This document shows, in pieces, positions 33,878-42,800 of a stretch of 64,000 nt of DNA. The position numbers and the translations under genes are program-made. Each line of letters starts with the position of its first letter. Within the stretch, counting starts at the first letter, position 1. The stretch comes from CAWGET01 sp963821715 (lineage in GTDB: Bacteria > Bacteroidota > Ignavibacteria > Ignavibacteriales > Melioribacteraceae): the NCBI GenBank assembly GCA_963821715.1, contig CAWGET010000006.1, positions 682,001 through 746,000 of the forward strand, in the 5' to 3' direction. The notes under the pieces are model-generated. The model was not told where the DNA came from, made no database searches, and saw only the letters and a program-made list of their open reading frames with translations.

Positions 33878-34660
33878 TTACTTATTTTTAAACTCCGGTT
33901 TTCTCTTCTCTAAAAAAGCCGAAGTTCCTTCTTTAAAATCCTCCGATCCGCAGCAGGCGGCGAATAAACTCGCTTCCAATTTTTGTCCTTCCGATTCCGA
34001 AAGTTCATCGCAAGCAACTACCGATTTAACTGCCATTTTAATTGCTATTTGACCTTTGGACGCTATCTTCCTTGCCATCGCAAAGGCATTTTCCATCAGT
34101 TCTTCTTCAGAGTAAACTTCGTTAACTAAACCGATTCTGTGCGCTTCACTAGCGGATATAACATCGCCCGTTAAAATATACTGCATTGCTCTACCGGAAT
34201 TTATCAGCCGCGTTAATCTTTGCGTTCCGCCGTAACCCGGAATTATTCCCAGGTTCACTTCCGGTTGACCGAATTTTGCGTTTTCGGACGCAAGCCTAAT
34301 GTGGCAAGCCAGCGCTAATTCACTTCCGCCTCCGAGCGCGTAACCTTTTACAACAGCTATTACCGGCTTTTCGGAGTTTTCGATTAAATTAAAAACACCC
34401 TGGCCGGTTTCCGCAAAATCCTTTCCGCTAATTACATTTAGTTCATTTAATTCTTTTATATCTGCGCCCGCTACAAATGCTTTCTCTCCCGCGCCCGTAA
34501 TTAAAACTACCGAAACTGAATCATCTTCCTTGATCGATTCGAATGCGGATTTCAATTCTTCCATTGTTTTAATATTTAAGGCGTTTAATTTTTCGGGACG
34601 ATTAATTTTTACTATTGCAATATTTTCTTTTTTCTCATAAATGATGTTTTGATAATCCAT
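33878..34660 (-). CDS. Enoyl-CoA hydratase/isomerase (crotonase family)
   Basis: A 260-residue crotonase-fold protein that hydrates 2-trans-enoyl-CoA in fatty acid or butyrate metabolism. The oxyanion-hole segments AGADI (64-68) and GYALGGG (106-112) are present. Both catalytic glutamates are in place, E114 (GGGSELAL) and E134 (GQPEVNLGIIPG). The chain continues to KRKPEF near the end, as in short-chain enoyl-CoA hydratases. It starts 8 nt after the outer-membrane protein gene and is followed by a terminator. The exact substrate is not defined. Confidence 0.9.
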   Translation of the reverse strand: MDYQNIIYEKKENIAIVKINRPEKLNALNIKTMEELKSAFESIKEDDSVSVVLITGAGEKAFVAGADIKELNELNVISGKDFAETGQGVFNLIENSEKPVIAVVKGYALGGGSELALACHIRLASENAKFGQPEVNLGIIPGYGGTQRLTRLINSGRAMQYILTGDVISASEAHRIGLVNEVYSEEELMENAFAMARKIASKGQIAIKMAVKSVVACDELSESEGQKLEASLFAACCGSEDFKEGTSAFLEKRKPEFKNK

Positions 34661-34668
34661 TTTTTCCT

Positions 34669-35259
34669 CTAATTAGCTGTTGCAAAAATCGGGATTCTTA
34701 TCGAAAGATTGAACGAAAGAAATTGATGTTCGTAAAAATAATTATACTCAGCGGTCACATCAAGCAAAAACATCGAGAATCCGCCGCCCGCGTGAAAACC
34801 GAGCATCCACTTTGAGTCATCTATATTTGATTTCTCCGTTAATTCTTTGAACTGACTTTGAGTTATAGAGTAACCGAGTGAGCCGCCGGCTTCAATTATC
34901 GGCATTAGAATTATTCCCTGGTTTATTACAGGCGGGAAAAAATATCTTATTCCAGCGTCAACTTTTATCAAATTAGTAGAGATGGACGAAAGGTCAGTTT
35001 CGAGATAGTAGCTTTGTTTGCCAGGATAATGTTGATACCCAAGTCTGGAATAGATGAAGATCGGCAAAATAATATTATCCGTGTAGGAAAGTGAAATATC
35101 AACGCCCGGCCCAAGATTATGTGAGTTTGCAAAAGTACCCATGGGAATCCGCGCTCCCGCAGATGTTGCCATAAAGATTCCCTTTAAATCGCCAAGCTTA
35201 ACAAACTGTGCGCTAAGCGGAATATTTAGAAGTAAAAAAATCAGTAAAACTTTTTTCAT
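34669..35259 (-). CDS. Small outer-membrane beta-barrel-like protein
   Basis: A 196-residue protein with a signal peptide (residues 1-18, cleavage after PLSA), then alternating hydrophobic/polar strands typical of an eight-stranded barrel (VDISLSYTDN, IFIYSRLGYQHYPG, VDAGIRYFFPP, AGGGFSMFLLDVTAEYNY, LSFNLSIRIPIF). No family is recognised with certainty. Its ATG overlaps the stop of the DUF2231 gene (TAATG). Confidence 0.65.
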   Translation of the reverse strand: MKKVLLIFLLLNIPLSAQFVKLGDLKGIFMATSAGARIPMGTFANSHNLGPGVDISLSYTDNIILPIFIYSRLGYQHYPGKQSYYLETDLSSISTNLIKVDAGIRYFFPPVINQGIILMPIIEAGGSLGYSITQSQFKELTEKSNIDDSKWMLGFHAGGGFSMFLLDVTAEYNYFYEHQFLSFNLSIRIPIFATAN

Positions 35260-35739
35260 TATTTTTCAGTCCTGTCTTGGTTGTTAAGCAGCTCAGTCCC
35301 AATGCCGTATTTATAAACTAAATCCCCGCCATAATTCGAAGTTTCATAAATAAGATAAATTCCGGTAATCGCAAGAATAATAAACAAATATTTAATACCT
35401 GTTGCCTGTAATTTTTTGATCGTTACATAAATTTTTAGAATTAATACTCCTGTAAAAAACCATAAAGTAATTGTGGCAAGTGACTCGTGCTTATCTAAAA
35501 TTTCTCTTGGAAATGTCTTACCGGCTGTAATTAAATTTTCTGCAACTTCTTCGGCTTGGTTTCCGGTTAATACCGCAAACACGGCTGTAAATACTCCCGC
35601 CGCCAAAATGATCTAGCGCGGTTTTACTTATAAATTTATTTTCAAATAATATGCCTAATAATTCTAAAATAGCATACAAAATAAAGAAAGCAACGGGAAA
35701 ATGAACAGTTTGCGGATGAAGTTCGGCCAGAAAGTTCAT
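35259..35739 (-). pseudogene. DUF2231-type membrane protein, split by a frameshift
   Basis: Two overlapping frames together encode one protein. Frame 1 from the ATG at 35739 gives MNFLAELHPQTVHFPVAFFI and a first membrane helix, as in DUF2231 proteins, but runs into nonsense after FISKTALDHF. Frame 2 (to 35259) continues with a second helix (AAGVFTAVFAVLTG) and two more. Removing one G in CTAGATC near 35616 would give ISKTALIILAAGVFTAV without a break. The gene overlaps the SRPBCC start by 4 nt (ATGA) and the next gene by TAATG, so the operon is tightly packed. It is either a recent frameshift or a base-calling error. Confidence 0.7.
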
Positions 35740-36194
35740 TTTTCATTCCCGAAAATTTCTTTCATCCTTTTATGTCTGTATTCAAACATATTATTAAGAT
35801 TTAATTTTATAAAGGGAACTAACGGGATTCCTAAAACTCCGAACGGAGGAATAAAAAATATTTCATCCGTCATCAAAGTTCCTCTTTCGGTTTTTTCAAA
35901 TCGATGATTATGAAGCCAATGCTTGAACGGTCCTTTTTCCTGCAAATCCGAAATTAAATTCGGAGGTTCCAAATGAAGTATTTTTATTTTCCACTTAATT
36001 CCGATTCCGAATTTTGAAATTTTCAATTCCACTTCGGAACCCTGCTCCATCGGAACTTCGTCCATCTTTATAATTTTAACATCTAAATTTTGCGGCGAAA
36101 CTTTTTCCAAATTGCTTGTATCTCTGTGGAATTCGAACAGTTCTTCAATACCGCAATTAAGAAGGGTGGATTTACTGAAATTATATTTCTTCAT
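35736..36194 (-). CDS. SRPBCC family protein
   Basis: A 152-residue START/Bet v 1-like ligand-binding protein. It has the usual pattern of the coenzyme Q-binding or cell-division-inhibitor-like group: an N-terminal FSKSTLLNCGIEELFEFHRD, then LEKVSPQ, and a C-terminal region with LMTDEIFFIPPFGVLGIPLV. There is no signal peptide, so it is cytosolic. It sits between an SDR reductase and the DUF2231 gene in an operon. In related bacteria such proteins often accompany SDR enzymes; the ligand is unknown. Confidence 0.75.
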   Translation of the reverse strand: MKKYNFSKSTLLNCGIEELFEFHRDTSNLEKVSPQNLDVKIIKMDEVPMEQGSEVELKISKFGIGIKWKIKILHLEPPNLISDLQEKGPFKHWLHNHRFEKTERGTLMTDEIFFIPPFGVLGIPLVPFIKLNLNNMFEYRHKRMKEIFGNEK

Positions 36195-36200
36195 TTCAAT

Positions 36201-36953
36201 TTATCCGCATAGAACGCTGCCGCCGTTAACGTTTATTATCTCGCCGTTTATCTGACGCGCGAGCTCAGATGCTAAAAATAAAACCGGTCCGGCAATATCT
36301 TCGGCAGTTGCAATCCGTCCGGTCGGGATTTCGCTTTTAACTTTTTTTACAAATTCCTCATCTGAAAAAACATCCGTCGTCATGTCGCTTATAACCCAGC
36401 CGGGCGCAACGGAATTAGCAGTTATTCCGCTTCCGCTCAATTCAACCGCGAGAGCTTTAGTGTAGGAAATAATTCCTCCTTTGGAAGCTGCATAGTGTGA
36501 ATGCTGCGGTTCGCCGCGCTGCCCCGCCGTTGAAGAAATATTTATTATTCGTCCGAAATTATTTTTCTTCATCAGCGGCAAAACTTTTTTTGTGATGATG
36601 AAAGTTCCGGTGAGATTGATCTCAATGGTTTCGTTCCATTGTTTTAGAGTCATCGTATCAGCGTCGGCTTCTTTCCAGACTCCGGCGTTGTTTACCAAAA
36701 TGTCAATCTTACCAAAATCCTTTTCAATTTCATCAACGGTGTTGTTTACATCTTCCTCATTTCTTAACTCAACTTTGTAAGCTTTAATTTTTTTTGATGA
36801 AAAAGTATCAAGCAGTTTCTGGGCTTCGTCATTTCTTTGAACATAAGTGAATGCGACAGCGGCGTTTGCTTCAATAAAATATTTTACGCAGGCGGCGCCG
36901 ATTCCGCGCGAACCGCCCGTAATTAATACTGTTTTTCCTGAAAGATCGATCAT
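36201..36953 (-). CDS. SDR-family oxidoreductase (FabG-like)
   Basis: A 250-residue short-chain dehydrogenase/reductase. It has the NAD(P) motif TGGSRGIG (residues 12-19), NNAG near residue 90, the catalytic Ser in ISSTAG and Tyr/Lys in YAASK, and the substrate-loop PGWV. The glycine pattern and the INVNGG end match FabG-type 3-oxoacyl reductases, but several FabG-like enzymes act on other substrates. It lies 10 nt after truA. Confidence 0.88.
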   Translation of the reverse strand: MIDLSGKTVLITGGSRGIGAACVKYFIEANAAVAFTYVQRNDEAQKLLDTFSSKKIKAYKVELRNEEDVNNTVDEIEKDFGKIDILVNNAGVWKEADADTMTLKQWNETIEINLTGTFIITKKVLPLMKKNNFGRIINISSTAGQRGEPQHSHYAASKGGIISYTKALAVELSGSGITANSVAPGWVISDMTTDVFSDEEFVKKVKSEIPTGRIATAEDIAGPVLFLASELARQINGEIINVNGGSVLCG

Positions 36954-36963
36954 AAAATTTCCC

Positions 36964-37704
36964 TTAATATTTTACTTTGTATAAAAACAATCCTTTTGAA
37001 GGTACGGCTTCTCCCGCAAATTCTCTATCTTTTTTTTGCAGAATCTCTAAAAGCGTTTTATCAGATGACCCGTTTTTGTGCGCTTCCAAAAGCGTTCCGA
37101 CAATCGTACGGACCATCCCGTGCAGAAATCTATTGGCTTCAATATAAAAAATTATTCTATCGCCTAATCGTTTCCAATGAATATTATATATTTCGCAGAT
37201 ATGATTTTTTACTCCGCTTCCTTTACGCGCAAATGAAGTGAAATCCATTTCACCTAACAGATTTCTGGAAAGGAAATTTAAATCATCAATATTAAAATCT
37301 TTTGACCTGCGTAAGAAATAGGAATAGTCTTTATAAAAAGGAGATTTTGCGGAAGTGATTAAATAAATGTAGCTTCTTTTTTTTGCGTCAAACCGGGAAT
37401 GAAAATTTAAGTCTGTTTCTTTAAAATCTTTAACTGCAATACTTTCGGGAAGAATCGAGTTAAGCGAATACTTAAATCTCTTCGTATCCAATTTATTTTC
37501 ACATTTAAAATTTGCTACCTGCCCTAGCGCGTGAACGCCGGTATCCGTGCGTCCGGATCCTGTAAGCGTAATTTTTTCTTTGGTTAAAATTTGAATAGTT
37601 TCTTCAATCATCTGCTGAACCGTAGATGCGTTCAACTGCCGTTGCCATCCGGCGTAAAAAGCCCCATCGTATTGAATTATCAGTTTATAGTTATGCGCAT
37701 CCAA
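36964..37704 (-). CDS. truA: tRNA pseudouridine(38-40) synthase TruA
   Basis: A 246-residue pseudouridine synthase that modifies U38-U40 in the anticodon stem. The N-terminal YKLIIQYDGAFYAGWQRQ and the catalytic motif GRTDTGVHA with D54 are present. The C-terminal dimer region (FLHGMVRTIVGTLLE) is intact. The start is a TTG at 37704 (MDAHNYKL) without a clear Shine-Dalgarno; the nearby ATG is out of frame. Confidence 0.95.
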   Translation of the reverse strand: MDAHNYKLIIQYDGAFYAGWQRQLNASTVQQMIEETIQILTKEKITLTGSGRTDTGVHALGQVANFKCENKLDTKRFKYSLNSILPESIAVKDFKETDLNFHSRFDAKKRSYIYLITSAKSPFYKDYSYFLRRSKDFNIDDLNFLSRNLLGEMDFTSFARKGSGVKNHICEIYNIHWKRLGDRIIFYIEANRFLHGMVRTIVGTLLEAHKNGSSDKTLLEILQKKDREFAGEAVPSKGLFLYKVKY

Positions 37705-37713
37705 TTGATAAGA

Positions 37714-38445
37714 TTAAAATGATTTTGTAAAACCGAATGAAATATTCGGCGGAAGATTTTTCGGCTGTTTCATTCCGATATTGAGGGACCAGTTCAGATC
37801 TTCGCCCGCTCTTTTATTGTTTTTATTTACAAGTCGCACAGCGTTTATCGCGCTCGCAATTCTGTTCAAAATTAATCCGCCAATCGCAAATTGAATATTA
37901 TTGTATGCCCGTTCGCTCGATTCCCATAACTTTCTGTATTCGCCCCTTCTTCCGGGATTCTGCCAGTTCCAGAAATACTCGTCGCGCTCGTAAACATCTT
38001 TAAATTCCCTGTTCAATTCCTGCTCGCGGTTATACTGATCTAAGTTTACATAATTTCCGATTGTCGATAGATATTCTTCGTCTTTACCGTCGAGTTCCAC
38101 TCCGGCGTAACTTTCAGCAAAAGCTTTATAATTTTCTTCCTGCCAATTTCCGTAAGAATTAAATCCGATTAAAAATCCCCACAAAGTACCTTCGGCTATC
38201 GTAAAATATTTTCCGCTCGAATATGCGTCGGCGTACAACTCTCCCATTCCAGGAAGCAGAAGGGAATATATAATTGCCAAACCTTTGCTTTTTTTCTCCG
38301 GCTGATAAAAACTTATTTCTTCGACGGCACCTGCGTCTGTTAATTCGGGCATTCCGGCTTTTAGTTCCAGCAAACTTCCGTTCCCGTTCTGTGCGATGAT
38401 AGAAATTGACAAGAAAAAAAAGAAAACTACATTCAGGTTTTTCAT
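37714..38445 (-). CDS. Exported DUF5683-like protein
   Basis: A 243-residue protein with a signal peptide (residues 1-18, FFLSISIIAQ). A central hydrophobic pair carries the motif YSLLLPGMGELYADAYSSGK, similar to the LxPGxGQxY motif of DUF5683/TM2-like membrane proteins common in Bacteroidota. A charged middle region and a second hydrophobic stretch (IQFAIGGLILNRIASAINAV) follow. The ATG overlaps the mtaB stop codon (TAATG). Function unknown. Confidence 0.65.
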   Translation of the reverse strand: MKNLNVVFFFFLSISIIAQNGNGSLLELKAGMPELTDAGAVEEISFYQPEKKSKGLAIIYSLLLPGMGELYADAYSSGKYFTIAEGTLWGFLIGFNSYGNWQEENYKAFAESYAGVELDGKDEEYLSTIGNYVNLDQYNREQELNREFKDVYERDEYFWNWQNPGRRGEYRKLWESSERAYNNIQFAIGGLILNRIASAINAVRLVNKNNKRAGEDLNWSLNIGMKQPKNLPPNISFGFTKSF

Positions 38446-39770
38446 TATATGGCTACTGATTTTATGATAGATTTTTCATTTACCGGCTTGCCCAAACAAA
38501 TTCCGTCAGCCGTATCTACAATTTTAACATTAACAAATTTATTAATCAATCCATTATTAAATTTTGTTTCCACACGCACATAATTAGAGGCGAATCCTCT
38601 CATCATACAGTTGTGTTCATCCCTTTCAAAAAGTACTTTTAATTCTCTGCCGATCATACTTCTGTAAAATTCATTCCGTTTTTTCTCACTCAATATTCTC
38701 AGCATATTATTCCTTCTCTTCTTCTCGGAAGCAGTTACCTTTCCTTCAATGCTTAATGCTTTTGTGTTTGGTCTTTCAGAATAAGTAAAAACGTGCAGAT
38801 AAGAAACAGGAAGTTCTTTTATAAAATTATAAGTTTCCAGAAAATCTTCCTCCGTCTCTCCGGGAGAGCCGACAATTACGTCCACGCCGATGCCGACATC
38901 TTCTATCAGATCATTCGCTTTAAAAATTAAATCGCGGTACTGTTCCGTCCGGTAACGCCTTTGCATAAGTTTTAGAATTTTATCGCTTCCGCTCTGCAAA
39001 GGAATATGAAAATGATTTACAAGTTTCGGATTTTCAGCTGTGAGTTTTAATATTTCATCGGTCAATAAATTCGGTTCTATCGAACTTATCCTGATCCGAA
39101 AATCTCCTTTAACTTTTACGATTTCGCTCAAAACTTTGTAAAGATCGCCTTCCACATTTTTTCCGTAATCGCCGACATTTACGCCTGTAAGAACAATCTC
39201 TTTGTATCCGGATTCAATCAAATCATTAAAATTGGAAATTACTTCTCCTAATTCGGAGCTTCTACTCTTTCCACGTGCGAGGGGAATTGTGCAGAAAGAA
39301 CATTTGTAGTCGCATCCGTCCTGAATTTTCAGGAAGGCGCGCGTCCGTCCGTCGGCATCGGTAGAATAAGCTGAATTAAATTCGGATAGGGATTCTGTAG
39401 GAGAAACATATACGCAGGAAACTTCATTCTTTGAGCCGTCTTTAACGTAATTCAAAAGATTAAATTTTTCGCTGCTTCCAATCACCAGGTCAACACCGTC
39501 GATCGCGGAAATTTCTTCCGGCCGGAGCTGAGCATAACATCCGGTAACAGCAACAAAGGCGTTTGGATTTTTCCGTAAAGCGCGTCTTACTATCTGTCTG
39601 CATTCCTTATCGGCGTTATCCGTAACAGTACAAGTATTTATTATATAGATATCCGATTCCTCTTTGAAATCGACTATCTCGTAACCGTTATTCAAAAACT
39701 GATTCCCGATCGTGGATGTCTCGGAAAAATTTAATTTACATCCTAATGTATAAAACGCTACTCTACTCAA
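38445..39770 (-). CDS. mtaB: tRNA t6A37 methylthiotransferase MtaB
   Basis: A radical SAM methylthiotransferase that adds a methylthio group to t6A37 of tRNA. The N-terminal cluster Cys are in LGCKLN, INTCTV and TGCYAQ. The radical SAM motif CDYKCSFC follows near residue 153, then a C-terminal TRAM domain. KIQDGCDYKCSFCTIPLARG is typical of MtaB rather than MiaB or RimO. The frame is open to 39803, but I place the start at the TTG at 39770-39768 (MSRVAFYTLGCK, 441 aa), which has AAGG nine nt upstream. Confidence 0.9.
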   Translation of the reverse strand: MSRVAFYTLGCKLNFSETSTIGNQFLNNGYEIVDFKEESDIYIINTCTVTDNADKECRQIVRRALRKNPNAFVAVTGCYAQLRPEEISAIDGVDLVIGSSEKFNLLNYVKDGSKNEVSCVYVSPTESLSEFNSAYSTDADGRTRAFLKIQDGCDYKCSFCTIPLARGKSRSSELGEVISNFNDLIESGYKEIVLTGVNVGDYGKNVEGDLYKVLSEIVKVKGDFRIRISSIEPNLLTDEILKLTAENPKLVNHFHIPLQSGSDKILKLMQRRYRTEQYRDLIFKANDLIEDVGIGVDVIVGSPGETEEDFLETYNFIKELPVSYLHVFTYSERPNTKALSIEGKVTASEKKRRNNMLRILSEKKRNEFYRSMIGRELKVLFERDEHNCMMRGFASNYVRVETKFNNGLINKFVNVKIVDTADGICLGKPVNEKSIIKSVAI

Positions 39771-39845
39771 AAACTTTTTCCTTTCGTGCGGATAAAAAAT
39801 CAAATTACAATCTTTGAGATCTTGTGTGTAAAATCTCTACTATAC

Positions 39846-39908
39846 TATTAAAAATAAAAATGGGCTGATCAATAAATTAAAATAAAAATTTATTAATTAC
39901 AGCCCATT
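39846..39908 (-). terminator. Terminator after rpsA
   Basis: Minus-strand AATGGGCTG (39908-39900) pairs perfectly with CAGCCCATT (39867-39859) around an AT-rich loop that itself contains AATAAATT/AATTTATT. The stem is followed by TTTATTTTTAATAG. It is a strong rho-independent terminator between rpsA and mtaB. Confidence 0.8.
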
Positions 39909-39923
39909 AAAATAAATCAGGAA

Positions 39924-42029
39924 TTACTTGTTTTCTTCTTTATCTTCCTCTTCAACATTTTCTTCTGAAGACTCAGCCTTTGGTTCTTCTTCGGCTTTGT
40001 CTTCCGTTTCTTCTTTCGTCTCTTTTTCTTTAACGTCCTCTTTCACTTCCTGATCTTTAGCTTCTTCCTCAACCTCAGCCTCATCTTTAGCTTCTTCTTC
40101 AGCTTTAGGTTTCTCTTCAGCTTTAGCTTCTTCCTCGGCTTTCGGTTCTTCTTTTACTTCCTCTTCGGCTTTAGGTTCTTCTTTTTCGACTTTTGCCGGT
40201 TCAGCTTTTTTCTTATTAGATCTTGAACTATCGGAACTATTATCTCTCTGCTGATCGTATAAGTTGAAATCGGAAGAATCAAATTCGCCGGCGTCCGCAT
40301 TTTTAATGTCGTCCACTGCAACTTTTTCCAATTTATATTTCTCGATATATTGAGAAATTTCTTCGTCGGAGTCTTCCTTCACAGCTGCAAGTACACTGAG
40401 AACGATTTTTTTATTTTCTTTATCGAACTCTACAACCTTCATAGGTAATTCGGTTCCGACAGGAAAACTGATAGCAAGATTTTTTATTTTTGCCGGAGAT
40501 AATTGAGTAGCGGGTATAAACCCGTCGACGTCAGCCGGTAATTCGGCAATCAATCCTTTTTCAATTATTCTAACAATTTTTCCGTTAGTTTTTGTGCCTA
40601 TAGAATATTCGCGTTCAAATTTTTCCCACGGATTTTCTTCAACCTGTTTGTGTCCGAGAGAAATTTTTCTTTGATCGGTATCTACGCTTAAAACAACAAC
40701 GTCAATCTTCTCGCCTTTCTTAACTACTTCCCCTGGATGACGAATTTTCTTCGTCCAGGATAAATCGGAAATGTGAATCAATCCGTCAACGCCCGGCTCA
40801 AGTTCAACAAATACGCCGAAGTTGGTTAAGTTTCTCGCAACGCCTTCGTGCTTGGAACCAACGGGATATTTCTTCATTAATTCCTGCCATGGATCCGGAG
40901 TTAATTGTTTCATTCCGAGGGATATTTTTTTATCGTCTTTATCCAGACTTAAAATAACCGCTTCAATAATCTGTCCCATCGATACAAACTGAGAAGGATG
41001 ATTGATATGATGAGTCCAGCTCATTTCTGAAATATGAATTAATCCTTCAATTCCTTTTTCAATTTCGATGAAAGCGCCGTAATCTGTAAGCGAAACTACG
41101 CGTCCTGAAACTTTATCGCCCACTTTATATTTATCTTCAATACTTTCCCAAGGATGCGGAAGTAATTGTTTCAAGCTGAGAGAAATTCTTCTTCTTTCTT
41201 TATCGAAATCGGTAACAACAACTTTTATCTTTTCGTCAAGTTTAACAACTTCGCTCGGATGATTGATTCTTCCCCAGCTCAAATCGGTAATGTGAATCAA
41301 ACCGTCTACTCCGCCAAGGTCTACAAATACGCCGAAATCGGTAATGGCTTTAACCGTACCTTCAAGCACCTGACCTTTTTCGAGTCCGTCGAGAATTTCT
41401 TTTCTCTGATCTTTAATTGTTTCTTCAATAAGAGCTTTATGAGAAACTACAACATTTTCAGTAGGAATATTGATTTTTACAATTTTGAAATCCATCGTTT
41501 GACCAACGAACGCGTCAAAATCTCTTACCGGTCTGATATCTATTTGCGATCCTGGCAAGAATGCTTCAATGCCCATTAAATCAACAACCATTCCGCCTTT
41601 AATTCTTTTAAGAATTTTTCCCTGAAGAATTTCTTCGTGATCGTGAGCGTGAATAATTTTTTCCCAAATTCTAAGGAAATCCGCGCGCTTTTTACTTAAC
41701 TGAACATTGCCTTCTTCATCTTCAACAGATTCGATTACAATTTCAACGCCTTTTCCTATTTTCAATTCATCTTCGGGTGAAAATTCATTCTTCGGTACGA
41801 CACCCGACGACTTGAAACCGACGTCGAGTATAACGTTATCATCTGTAATTCCGACTATTTCGCCGGTTATTATTTCCCCTTCTTTAATATTTTTGAACGA
41901 TTCATCATACAGCTTCGCAAGTGTTTTTAATTCTTCTTCCGAATATTCGTCAGCATTAAAAAATTTATGATCTAACGCCGTATCTTTTTTTTCTTTTTCC
42001 TGAACCTGTTCTTTTGTCTCTTCGGACAT
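39924..42029 (-). CDS. rpsA: 30S ribosomal protein S1 with acidic C-terminal tail
   Basis: A 701-residue protein with six S1 OB-fold repeats (about residues 50-560), including the repeated signature TDFGVFVDLGGVDGLIHISDLSW and close variants. S1 recruits mRNA to the 30S subunit. After the last repeat comes a tail of about 110 residues made almost only of Lys, Glu, Ala, Val and Asp, in units like KAEEEAKAEEKP. Such acidic tails occur in S1 of related bacteria but this one is long. The ATG has GGGAGG just upstream; cmk lies 90 nt before it. Confidence 0.95.
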   Translation of the reverse strand: MSEETKEQVQEKEKKDTALDHKFFNADEYSEEELKTLAKLYDESFKNIKEGEIITGEIVGITDDNVILDVGFKSSGVVPKNEFSPEDELKIGKGVEIVIESVEDEEGNVQLSKKRADFLRIWEKIIHAHDHEEILQGKILKRIKGGMVVDLMGIEAFLPGSQIDIRPVRDFDAFVGQTMDFKIVKINIPTENVVVSHKALIEETIKDQRKEILDGLEKGQVLEGTVKAITDFGVFVDLGGVDGLIHITDLSWGRINHPSEVVKLDEKIKVVVTDFDKERRRISLSLKQLLPHPWESIEDKYKVGDKVSGRVVSLTDYGAFIEIEKGIEGLIHISEMSWTHHINHPSQFVSMGQIIEAVILSLDKDDKKISLGMKQLTPDPWQELMKKYPVGSKHEGVARNLTNFGVFVELEPGVDGLIHISDLSWTKKIRHPGEVVKKGEKIDVVVLSVDTDQRKISLGHKQVEENPWEKFEREYSIGTKTNGKIVRIIEKGLIAELPADVDGFIPATQLSPAKIKNLAISFPVGTELPMKVVEFDKENKKIVLSVLAAVKEDSDEEISQYIEKYKLEKVAVDDIKNADAGEFDSSDFNLYDQQRDNSSDSSRSNKKKAEPAKVEKEEPKAEEEVKEEPKAEEEAKAEEKPKAEEEAKDEAEVEEEAKDQEVKEDVKEKETKEETEDKAEEEPKAESSEENVEEEDKEENK

Positions 42030-42119
42030 TTAACCTCCCGGGTGTTTCTTTCAATCTCCTCTTCAAGTCATCCAGAATTGAAGATTGATATTTCTTAGTT
42101 TAATTTAACATTAGTTGTT

Positions 42120-42800
42120 TTATGATGACTTTTGTTTTAATTTATTTACTCTTTCCAATATTTTTTCAACTTCTTCTTCAATTCTTAAATTTGTCGAATC
42201 AATTTCATAAGCGTCATCGGCTTTTTTCAGCGGACTTATCTCACGCTGGGAATCGATCCTGTCCCGCTGCATAATATTTTCCTTAACCTCTTCAATGGAA
42301 ATATCTGATTTCGTTTCCCTGTATTCCTTGAATCGCCTTTCGGCTCTCATCTCCAACGAAGCGGTTAAATATACTTTTATGTCGGCGTCCGGAAAAACGA
42401 TTGTAGTTGTATCTCTTCCCTCGGCAACAATATTATTTTCAGCGGCAATATTTCTTTGCGCTTCCACCATTGCTTCTCTCACCGCTGAAATTTTGCTTAT
42501 GTCGCTTACTAAGGCGTTAACCTCTTTCGAGCGGATCTTGTCGGTAACATCTTCATCATCAATAAGAACTTTTGTTTTATTGTTTCCGTTGATAAGTCTA
42601 ATATCAACTTCTTTTATAAAATCTTCTACCGCCGCTGTGTCCCCAAAAATATTTTTTTTGATTGACAAAAAAGTAACAGCTCTGTACATTGCGCCTGTAT
42701 CTAAATAAATATAGCCAAGCCTCTCTGACAATGCTTTAGCCAAAGCGCTTTTCCCTGATCCGGCAGGACCATCGATCGCTATAACAATTTTTTCTGACAT
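42120..42800 (-). CDS. cmk: Cytidylate kinase
   Basis: A 226-residue NMP kinase that phosphorylates CMP and dCMP. The P-loop GPAGSGKS is at residues 11-18, followed by LGYIYLDTGAMYRAV and the VAEGRDTTTIVFPDADIKVYL core. The cmk-rpsA pair is a widely conserved arrangement. Confidence 0.95.
   Translation of the reverse strand: MSEKIVIAIDGPAGSGKSALAKALSERLGYIYLDTGAMYRAVTFLSIKKNIFGDTAAVEDFIKEVDIRLINGNNKTKVLIDDEDVTDKIRSKEVNALVSDISKISAVREAMVEAQRNIAAENNIVAEGRDTTTIVFPDADIKVYLTASLEMRAERRFKEYRETKSDISIEEVKENIMQRDRIDSQREISPLKKADDAYEIDSTNLRIEEEVEKILERVNKLKQKSS

Noticed and set aside
35518..35606. Two separate overlapping small genes in the DUF2231 region
   Set aside because: The two frames make sense only as one protein joined by a one-base shift; the second has no credible start (TTG, no Shine-Dalgarno).
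40000..40200. Repeated DNA at the rpsA 3-prime end as a possible CRISPR or tandem-repeat locus
   Set aside because: The repeats are imperfect, in frame and encode the acidic S1 tail; there are no regular spacers.
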